From NCBI GenBank assembly GCA_036925085.1, contig JAUPFP010000010.1, positions 1,527,278-1,591,277 on the forward strand: a stretch of 64,000 bases of DNA, read 5' to 3'. Positions 46,065 through 56,800 of the stretch are shown here, one piece after another. How positions within the stretch are numbered: position 1 is the first letter of the stretch; the number at the start of each line of letters is the position of its first letter. Origin of the DNA: Brachycybe producta (taxonomy: Eukaryota > Arthropoda > Diplopoda > Playtdesmida > Andrognathidae). The translations under genes and the position numbers were made by a program. The notes beneath the pieces are model-generated. The model ran no database searches, was not told the DNA's origin, and saw only the letters and a program-made list of their open reading frames with translations.

Positions 46065-46645
46065 AATGATAGAAACTAGAATAGTGACGAGTCACTGATG
46101 ACTAATTATGCCTTAGAAGTATTTTCATTATATCTTAAAAAAATAAACTTTTGAGTGTATTCTATTGATGTGTGTTAGAATTGTTAACACATTGACAGTC
46201 GACTTAATCAACTTTAAGCTGAAGTTTAACTGAGGTTCATCTACACCTTTAGACAATGTTGTGAACCTTCTTCAACTAATATATTCAACTTAAGGTAGTT
46301 TTGAAGTTATAAACGCTCCTCCAACTCTGGATATTCTCTGTCATTCAGGAGCAAAAATTAATAATAAACTTTTAAAGCGTTTTAGAAAACTAGAAGGGTA
46401 ACTCAATCACTTAAGGATATTTCCATGTTGATATATTTTCGAATTAGGTTCTTACGTCAGCAGACGACATACTTTTTTTTTTTTGGAATTTTTCGAGTAT
46501 AAAAAGTTTATTTTCAAAGGTAACAACTTTGAAGTGACTCAGCTACCCTTCTAGCTTCTAATTATTTTCTGATTTCTCATTAGTACTGCTCTTCTCAAAC
46601 TTCAAAACACAACCAGAGTTCACAAATCAGCTGTTTATAAAACAT
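46065..46645. repeat. Foldback MITE family A, copies 10 and 11
   Basis: A left-arm fragment starts near 46070 (ATAGAAACTAGAATAGTGAC). A complete copy follows at about 46290-46645, with AAAACTAGAAGGGTAACTCA, CCATGTTGATAT, then AGCTACCCTTCTAGCTTCTA and AAATCAGCTGTTTATAAAAC. Confidence 0.75.
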
Positions 46646-46715
46646 GCTAAGAAGAACTTGACTGTTTTTAAGAAACTAGAAGAGCAATTATTTTCATTTT
46701 GGTATCTTTTACAAT

Positions 46716-47186
46716 GGTGGCGCTGATCAAGCGCCAAATTGAACAAACGCCAATCTGAACTAACGCCAAACTGAATAAACGCCAAACTGAATAAACGCCA
46801 AATTGAACAAACGCCAATCTGAACTAACGCCAAACTGAATAAACGCCAAACTGAATAACCACCAAAATGTGATAAACACATTGTTAGGTTAGGTTAGGTT
46901 AGGATTGGTTAGGTTAGGTTAGGATTGGTTAGGTGTAAATCTGCACAGTCTGACGTCTATAAAAGCTCGCAATATTTGGACCATCAGAATTTACAAAAAA
47001 CCTGAATAACCGCCAAACTGAATAAGCGCCAAATGGAACAAACGCCAAACTGAATCAGCGCCAAATGGAAGAAACGCCAAACTGAATAAAAGCCAAAAAT
47101 TTGGCGGTTATTCAGTTTGGCGTTTGTTCCATTTGGCGCTTATTCAGTTTGGCGTTTGTTCCATTTGGCGCTTATTCAGTCGCCCC
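46716..47186. mobile_element. Tandem/foldback element of CGCCAAA units around TTAGG
   Basis: The left arm is a run of about 20-bp units alternating CGCCAAACTGAATAA and CGCCAAAT(T/G)GAACAAA. The right end, 47098-47180, is the inverse of such units. The outer ends GGTGGCGCTGATCAAGCGCC and, inverted, GGGGCGACTGAATAAGCGCC resemble each other like terminal repeats. The middle holds the TTAGG run. It has no protein. It sits inside a family A MITE, so it looks like a transposed foldback element rather than a local satellite. Confidence 0.7.
46883..46934. repeat. Interstitial TTAGG run
   Basis: Seven units of GGTTA/TTAGG in three blocks separated by ATTGG. TTAGG is the common arthropod telomere repeat. 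Confidence 0.85.
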
Positions 47187-47355
47187 TTTAAAACAAACTT
47201 TTTAAGTCAGTTTGAAAAGGTTACGAACTTTCAGCAGAGTTAATTTCTGTTTATAAAAAAGTTTATTTTGAAAGATATCATCAACATGAAAATACTTTCA
47301 AGTAATTCAGCTACCCGTTCTAGTTTCTAATCAGCTGTCAGCTGTTTATATAAAA

Positions 47356-47892
47356 CATTTTAACTGTTGATTAATAAATCGCCTGTTAAGATTCTCAGTG
47401 TGAATCATTCATTCAGGTGTAATTTATAAATTATACCCAAACGTTAACAACATTAGCGTTTCTTCAACTTAACGCCATAAATCAAAAAAAGTCTTTGACG
47501 AAATTCACCGGTTGATGACTAATGTAACAAACGTGCCGCGCTGTTTTTATTTTTTTCTAGTTGTCTTACTACTGAACACCTATTTGCAGCAGCAGCAACT
47601 TCAGATGTTTTCAGTGAACGCTGCATGCGTGTGTCTCTCTTATCCTGCTGCCAAGCCTCAAACACAACAAGAATAAAAATGATTGGTCATTAAACCAATC
47701 AAGTGTGTTTTAAGACTTAAGACGTCACTTTATAAAGTGATGATGTCACCCTCCTCCTCCCTTGAGCAATTGCTATTTACTTTTTATTATTATATCAAAG
47801 GATAAACTTGTTCTTTTCTCTTCAACCAAACTCAAGTATAGTGGAGTGAGTGACTGACTGGCTGAAGAAGCGGACTTTTTGAAAAAAAAAAA
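47356..47892. promoter_or_regulatory. Upstream region of the integrin gene
   Basis: About 540 bp before the integrin ATG. A CCTCCTCC block lies near 47750 and GAGTGAGTGACTGACTGGCTG near 47845. There is no clear TATA box at a plausible distance and no start site can be fixed, so this is placed by position only. Confidence 0.3.
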
Positions 47893-50800
47893 ATGAATCA
47901 TTTCGCTCATCTTTATCAATGTGTCTCTTTACTAGTAATAATCACAACCACATTTCTAAGAAATGGACCTCAAAGTGTTCACTCTTTTAATATTGACACT
48001 AAATATCCATTGAGTTTTAGTGGTCCACCTGGAAGTTACTTTGGATATTCCGTGTCATTATTCATCAATTCAAAGGGTAGCTGGTCAGTATATATTGATT
48101 GATGATTGATATAAATCAATCAACATTTTCATTTATCTTTTTTTATTGGTGGTTTTCGTGTGTTTTTACCAGTTATTTTTTTTAAATATATAATAGAACT
48201 ACTTGAAATAATACAACAAAAAAAACCGAAAACCTCAAAATAGACACAGTTTACTAAGAATTGACAGGAAATCCTGCAAGCTAACTAAGTGCCACACAAA
48301 GTTCCAGACTAGTTAACAACTTTGCAAGCAATTCGTTTGAAAACACACAAAAGTTCCGCAATCATTTATTTGTGTTTTCATCACTTTATTTTAAACGAAA
48401 TGACGGAAACGTGTGGGTTACCAGTTTAAAAAAAAAAACCTCTTTCCTCTCCCGCTCGCGCAACTACCACCCCCACATACTTTTATCATGTCAAAGTTCA
48501 ACGTCTAAAAAGGTCTAAAGTAAAATAACTTCCTTTCATAGCTCTATTTTTCAATTACTCTACTGTGATCTATAATATAACACACTTGTGACGTTCACAC
48601 ATTGTCCACTTAACTCTCGTCATAAAAGAGAAGAAGAAGAAAAAGAAGAAAAAAAAACGACAAAGGGACACAGAATCCCATGAAATTTGTCTTTTATAAT
48701 CAATGATTCTTCAAATATATAGAGAGAACATCCTGTTCTAATTTCCTGCTCCAAACTTTTCAAACGAATTCCTTGTTTTCAAACAAAGAACACTGATAAA
48801 AAATAAAACTTCACTTTTAAACTCGACCTTTCTCAGTTGAGTAGTGGTGTCAATGGCCATCGGCCACCACAGTCACTAAAGGCCCATATACGGCTATACC
48901 CATTTCAAACGACATTCAGAGTTAGAGGTGGATGGAGGAGGCTAGTTATTAAAGGATTACATGTTATTGCGTTTCGCGCATGAGACCAGACCAGACCTTT
49001 CATCCATCCATCCATCCCAACATCATCCATCAGACCTAGAAGCACTGCTAGCCTCTCCACTTCCACCTACAACTTTTTAAAGTGAATGGATGTTGATGGT
49101 CCCTCTTAAGCATTTTCAATGTATATTACATTTTGACTCACGAAATTAAATGCGTTTGTTAATTAATAAAGGATTATTGCTGGAGCTCCCAGGGCTAATT
49201 CCACCTACGTTGCACATCAAGGAATCTTTGAACCCGGGGTTATCTTCAGGTGTGATGTACAGACACAGACCTGTACGAGCCTAGTACTTGACAAAAAAGG
49301 TCAGGTTTTGGTCTTTTAGAAAATAAAAATATGAATGAAAACCGTTCTAATAATTAATTCTTATGTGTTAGGGAATGGAGAACAAGCCGTCATCAGCACG
49401 TCAGATCTCAGATACAGAGACCTCAAAGACGGAATGTGGCTAGGAGTGAGTGTGGACGCGACGACCGAAGAGGACGGACGCCTCGTTGTAAACTACCGTT
49501 CCATTTTTTTTTATACTAAATTTCTTTTGAGTCCCCAATTGTGTCTTGAAAAACTGAACACCAACCAGATGCTTGGGGAGTCAATTTCTCAGCTAAATTT
49601 ACATTTTACTTAAAAACAGGTAGAACGCTTTTTTTTAAGAAGCAACCTTTTAAAAGAATTTCAAAGTTGATTTTAAAGTAGAATACTAAACAAATATACA
49701 GGTGGTAAAATAAACTTTTTATTGCAGTTTCATGTGTTTTTTATCAACTTCTGGTAATCGTCACTTAAAATTATCATAAAAAGTTGATTTTCAAAACTAC
49801 TAATCATGATAGAAATTATCTGTTTGCTTTTCTAGTTTCAAGTTCCTTCGTAAAAACGGTCTACCTGCTTTTTTTTTTGCCCCCACAGCATACCTATATG
49901 GGTAGGTTTAAACTCCAAACTTTGATAAAATTAAAAATTAGCTTCCCATCGCTTAACTTGCAAGCTTCACTTCATTTTCCAACCTTCATACCATATAAAA
50001 CAGATATACAAAACCAATAGAACCGTTCTCCTTCTGGAAGAAAAAAAGGTGTGACTTGTACGCCACATTTGCATATCCATTTCTGCTTTGAATTGCTCTG
50101 GCGAAAGCAAAAACCTGAAACTCTTGCTCTGAGGTTATTTTTGAAGCTTCGCAAGCTACTCTGCCGCTTAGCTAAGGAGTATAAACCGAGCCTAAGAGAT
50201 GTATGTATCTAATTAAAATTGAAAAATGAAAGGAATATGAGAAAACGCAGCTCAGAATCAAGTTCTTCTTAATATGTTTAATGAAGAGGCTGATTTTCAA
50301 ACTCTGATTATGTCATTTCTGCGTTTCACTATCTCATTAGGTGAAACTGAAAGTGCGTAGCTGAAAAAAAAATATAGCTTAATCAATAATCACACTTAAT
50401 AGTCGTGTTGATATCTTTCAAAATTAACTTTTCATGACTTGTCAATATCTTTTTAAATAAGCAATAAGTATTGCATATTTAAAAAGATATCAACATGAAA
50501 TTATACCCATGAGATGATTTATGAACAGTTGATTTTCGAACTCTTGATTATTCTGCTTTTTTTAAGAAAGGCAAAATTAAGGGAAACTAGAAAGTGTTTA
50601 TGAAACTAGAACTAGAAGGGCAGTTCAATTACTTAGGGGTATTTTCATATTGATATCTTTCAAAATAACCTTTTTTCCAGAAAACAAAATTAAAAAAATA
50701 TCATTCTACTTAAAGTAACTGAGCTATACCATTCTAATTTCTAAAACACCTTCAAAGTTTCTCTTCATTTGGCACTTGGAAAAGACAGAAGTTCGAGAGG

Positions 50801-53800
50801 CGTTTACACTTTAAAACACCACCATGAATGACTGCAGAGCTACCCTTCTAGTTTCTAAAACACTTCCAAGTTCTAAAAGACAAAATAAACCGAGTCTGAG
50901 AGGTGTTTACACTTTTAAACCAGCTTGAGTGACTGAATGAACTACCCTTCTAGTTTCTAAAAACACATTTCCAAAGTTCTAAAAGACAGAATAACCAGAG
51001 TTTGAGCTTCACACTTTTAAAAGTAGTTTCAGTTTATCGTTTGTTTCGATTTAGTTAATATAGTTAGTTAGTCCCATTTAATCTTATTTTTTGGTGGGGT
51101 GGGGTGGCAGGCGTGTGCCCATCGTTGGAGGAACCAATATTACAGCGGCCACCATCTCATGAATGGAGTTTGTTACACGATCAACGGCGAAATGGATGAT
51201 CTCAGTTCACAAAAACTATTGCCACTTTTATCCGGATGTAAGTTTTATGTCTTTTTTTTAAAAAAACCACAGAACTGAAACAAATTTTTTTATCGCAAAA
51301 CCAACGAAAAACTAATTATTTTTAATTTGTTAAGATATATATTTTTTTATGTTGTGTTTCTCTTGAAAATTTCTAGCACAACAAATTCTAAAAACGGAGG
51401 AATACAAATATGCTGTGGGCCAAGTTGGAATGTCGGCACAGTTCATAAAGGTAAAAATACATTGAAAATTTATCTCATTTTTTATTATTATTTTTTTTAA
51501 ACTAAACCTCTTTTTAAACAAAAAAAAAACAATTTCATATTTGTTCACTTTGTTTCGTTAATTGCCTGCGGACTAAATGTCAAACCGCTTTAAGAAAAGA
51601 AAAAAAAAATAATCACAGAAAGAAAGAAAAAATTGTGACAATTTTTTCTTCTTTGGTTTCAATTTTTTAGTTAAGTTTTTTTTTTTGCAAAAAAAAGATA
51701 TTAAAAAAGGCAACTGAACTCATTTACGTATGAATATATATATAGAGAGAGAGAAGGAAAAAATACTAAGAGCGCGGGGGAGAGAAAAAATATGAAAAAT
51801 CTAATCTTGTTTCCGTGTTTTTGTTAAATTTTTCTTATTTATTTTAGGATTCCGATTCATTATTACTTGGAGCACCGGGAATACACGATTGGAAAGGTAC
51901 CCTCGAGGCCCGCCCCACCCCCAAACCCCATTCCATCCTTTTTTAACCACACTCAATAACTTATCATTTAAGTCAAGATACATTCATGAAGGTAGTAGCT
52001 CAACTAAGAGTTGCCAAAGAGATAGTCATAGCTGAGTGTAACCCATAGAAAAGGTAACTAGCGTATGGAGGCGCATAGGTTCATCCAGCATGCGGGCATG
52101 CTCGATGAACTTCAGTGGGAATCAGCTGGCAAACCATAGAACTGAACAAAAGCCTTGCCCCCTTCTCGAACACTTGCAAGCTCCAGAAAACAAAGCATTG
52201 TTAGATGGAATTCTTACTAGAAACCCCCGTATATATGAAGACATGGCAATCCAATGCTTATTAAAAGCCTAGACAAGTCAAGTTTGCACGTGCTGCAGGA
52301 CTCCATAAACGCAATGTTAAGTGAAGTATGACCTGTCCAAAATATGGTCTCGATCCTACCCACCATCGTTCGTGCTTTTAAGTTGAATTTTTAACGATAA
52401 TTAACGTTATAATCTCTTCTTGAATGTTGTGGCGAGATATTTACATCGTTTTATTGCAATATGTAAAGGGTTTTTTGTTTTATTTAATACAGTTTTTGAT
52501 TATGCTAATCTTGCTTGACCATTGTTAAAGACTACCGACTTCAAAACAGTCCATTTTGCTAGCCACCTTCACAGTTCTTTAAAATCATCTTTCAGCTTTA
52601 ACAAAAATAAGGTGCATTCCCCCTTAATATGTTCTACAGGTGTTAAGGTAAATTCATGCGTTTTCGAATTGCCGTTAAGTTGCTACAGCCATTTGGGCAA
52701 CTTTTGAACCACAGAATTGACCACGTGTCTCATGGCACGTGAAATTCTTGAGTGTCTAGGCTTTTAATGTAATTTACGAGATAGAACTGATGCATATATT
52801 TGTGGTCTTTCTCTACAAATGTATTTCGACTAAGGCACAGTTCTGTTTTAGAACGAATTTCATTCGACTATTATTTGTCTAAACCTTCTTTAAATGACAA
52901 TCATTTACGATTGGGAATTATCAGCCTTCTGCTACGTGGCTCTCGAGCTGATTGCAGGTGTACTGCATTGAAATGGATTGAATAGATCGCTCCAACATTA
53001 CTTTAGAGGTTAATTCCTTCTCAGTTACAGCATGATTCTGAGCAGGTACAGTATGTAATAATATCTGGGCAATTTGAATAGGCCTATGCTAATGTGCAAA
53101 TCAAGTGGTTTGTGGCCTGTGGTGGAATACTATAATAATATACTTTTGAGTGTTGCAATCAGTTATTGATTGTTTAGTTTTGGATACCTGATACAGTACA
53201 TGCATTATTCTAGTCAGTGGCGTAGCTAGGCTTGGTTGCGCCCCCCCGCCGCGTAAAACTTTGTGCCCCCCCCCCCCGGGCTGCTTATAACGTTGCGCTC
53301 CCTTTAAGTCCCCCTCCACTTAGCCTCATACTGGGGGAGGTGCTATTTTGATGAACGGCGGATCAGTAAGAACAGTCGGAAGGTTAGGTTTAGTAAAATG
53401 AAGCTTGTTGCAGGGGGCCTGGGGGGCGCAGCCCCCCATTTTTTTTAGCGTTATTAAATCAAATTTGTCCATTTTTCCGACCGTTCCTCCCATTGAACAA
53501 ATTACAGAACAGTCGGAACAATGGACTAATTTGATTTAATAATTCTTTAAAAAAAAGTCGGGATCTGCGCCCCCCAGACCCCCTGCAACAACTTAATTTT
53601 ACTAAACGAAACCTTCGGACTGCTCCTACTATTTTTCCGACTGTTCGTACCGTTGTTCGGACCTTTCCGCTGTTCATCAAAATAGTATCCCCCCTATAAA
53701 AATTTCTAAGCACAATAAACGAAATGAAAGTCGATTTTTATTTGAAAATAACTGAATAAATTAAGCGAGTGATTCGGAATCACTTGCTTAATTTATTCAC

Positions 53801-56800
53801 TTATTTTTGAAAATACATCGACTTTCATTTTGTTTTTTGCGCCCCCAAACCTGCTGCCCCCCCCCCCCCCCCCGCAGTTGCTGGTCCTGCGGGTGCCTAG
53901 CTACGCCAGTGATTCTAGTTATATATAGTCGAACGGAGGCCCAATATTAATACGAGAGATAAAAGGGTTGTCATTCAATACAAGAACCTCGAAAACATGT
54001 AAAATATCGGGGAATTAGAGAAACTTTTCAAAAATCAGAAAATTTAGCAAAAAATTCCAATTCACGTGATTAAAAAACAGAAAAAATCTAAAACAAAACT
54101 TAACTGCTCTAAGAAGTGCTTAGAAGGGCACGGGAGGGCTAAACGGGACTGGGAAGTCTAAAAAGGCAAAAATGCAACAACAAAAAAACATGGCTACCAA
54201 TCAACCTAGAAATGAAAGGGAATTAAGAAATTTTAAAAAAAGTCAGGGACTAACCCAAATCTTATATCCCAATGATGTCTATTATTATTACTGTGTAATG
54301 TTGTTTTTTGAAAATACCTGAAAAATATCCCATTTTGTATGAAAAACCTGAAAAAAAAAAAATCAGGAAATTTCAGAAATGAAAATCAGTGGCAACCATG
54401 GATAAGAGGAATATCGAAGAAAATGCTCGAAATACTCTTACTCCAACGTGAAGTTAAGATACCTCTATGTATACAAATATCTTGACTTAAGTTATATAAG
54501 TACAACGAACCGTTTCTCCCTCTCCCCCTCCCCCCTCGAAAACCAACTAACTCCTCCGCCTCCCACAAATATCATAAAAACAATTCAGAAGTTATTCTTT
54601 TTTTTAAAAAAATTACGTTTTCACCTGTATAAATTTTATTTACAATTCTTATCCACCTGTTTTGTTAATTTTTTTAAAGAAAAGAAAAAATGTTATTAAT
54701 CATAACTGTTTGGTTTTTTTTTTCTTCTTCTGAATTTTAACCACCTGTCTCTTCTTTCCTATTCTCTTGTCAATTCCAATAACTTATGACTTTAAAGAAG
54801 AAAAAAAAAAACAGCCTGTAAAAACAATTTCTAACAAAACGTTTCATAGAAATTAGAACGAAACATTAATCATCCTAAAAGGGAAACCAAAAAAAAATAT
54901 AACTAAAAAGTTAAAAGTTGATTTGCTCATTTGAAAATTGAAAATCACAAAATTACATTAAACCTCATTTCAAAAAAAAAAAAAAAATCTCAAAAATGAT
55001 GTGTCCAACATTTTAGGTTCGGTGGCCATTATGAGCCGAGCCGATTCGGGACTCATAAGCAAAAGAAGCACCTTACAAAATTATGCCAATGATGTCATTC
55101 CAAATCCATTGAACATGATCGATTACGGATCGTATTTGGGATACGCCGTCACGTCGGGTAAATTCCACGAGAACGGAGCCATTCGATACGTGATTGGAGC
55201 ACCGAGAAACAATTACAAGGGCACGGTAATTAACCCGTTTAGTGCAACGAAACACGAAAGGACTCACGAACATTGTTCGAATCATCTGTATGTTTTTACA
55301 GGTTTTCATTGTTAACATAGTTAAAGATCAACTTGACGGAAGATTTGAAAGTAAAATAGAGAAACACGGTGAACAGGTGGGTCAACGTTCTTAAAGACGT
55401 TCTATGCAAACTGTTTCTCTTCCGATCACATTATTTTTTTTTTATCAATGATTATTAATTGTCAGATGGGAGAATATTTCGGATCGTCCGTGCTGGCCGT
55501 GGATCTGACGAAGGACGGTTTGGATGACCTCCTCGTCGGAGCTCCACTTCACAGCAGAGAGGGAGACGAAGGAAAAGTCTACGTTTACGTCAACAAAGGA
55601 TCGGTAATAAGCCTTTGACGACAAAACGAATGACTAACTATACAGATCCGAGTTCCTTATTTACGACCAGGCTCGACTCCTGTTGGCCAACGATGGTCTC
55701 GTGGGCTCTAACACGAGGGGAAGTCGGTTTGGAACGAGCATGGCGATTCTAGGCGACGTCAACATGGACGGATATCAAGGTAAAGTAGCCTCGATCGAAC
55801 TGACCAATCAACTTCCACTTTTTGATAAGTAATAATGTCTGTCGATCTTCGTAGACGTGGTTATCGGTGCCCCTTACGAGAATGATAGAGGAGCCGTATA
55901 CATATACCACGGCACACCGAACGGTTTGACGACACAATACCAACAGGTTAGTTGAATGTCGGCAATGTGACCATCCATAAAAAAGACGGACATTAACCAA
56001 CGGCAATCTACTGGTTTTTTAAAAAGAGGATCGATGCAAAAGAAGCTAGCACTACCGCCACCGGATTTGGAATTTCTCTTTCACGTGGAATAGACATAGA
56101 CGACAACCATTATCCCGGTAAGAAACCTCGAAAGACACCTAAGAAACAAACACCGTTTCATAATGGCACACAAAATCTCTCGTGGTAGATTTGGGCATCG
56201 GCGCGTATCAGTCGAGCGAGTCATTTATATTCCGTAGCCAACCATTAGTTTACCTAAAGGGAAGTCTAACACCCGATCAGAGCCAAATTAACACGGATCG
56301 AAAGGACTGCAACTTCAAGGGGACACCGGCGACGTGCTTTCAACTAACCGCGTGTGTCAGCTACACTGGAAAGTTCACGCCACCCACTCTAGGTGATAAA
56401 GCTAACTACGCCACAACCTTTCTTCGTAAGGGGTAACTTTTTCTAGTTTCGTTTCGTAGCCGTGAAAATTGTTATCGAAATGGACGTGCTGAAAGCAAAT
56501 CAAACTAACACAACTCGAGCCAGAATCAGAACACCAACAGATGTGAAACAGTCCTCCATTCAACTGGAGGAAATTCTTAATAGTGGAGAGCCGTGGTGTA
56601 AGAAATATGAAATCCACGTCGTGGTCAGTATTAGTTTCATTATTCGAGCTAAACCGTCGTTGTTTCTTTGCAAACGTTCGAATTTTTGCATTTTTTTTTG
56701 TATATGTATTAAGGGTCAATCCTGGGACATTACGACACCGATACAGATGCAATTACGTTACGAGATCATCTCGAGACCACAACGAGAGAAGGGTTTCTGT

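Larger units (their letters stand above)
46660..47355. repeat. Foldback MITE family A, copy 12, interrupted
   Basis: The left arm (AAGAAACTAGAAGAGCAATT) reaches GGTATCTTTT near 46710. The right arm (TTTGAAAGATATCATCAACA, CTACCCGTTCTAGTTTCTAA) lies at 47187-47355. Between them sits the CGCCAAA element 46716-47186. Confidence 0.7.

Noticed and set aside
46720-47100. Regular ~20-bp repeats resembling a CRISPR or protein repeat
   Set aside because: There are no unique spacers; the translated repeats are an artefact of the tandem CGCCAAA units.
52522-52985. Two 61-codon frames in integrin intron 6
   Set aside because: No recognisable protein; they lie in intronic DNA next to a LINE fragment.
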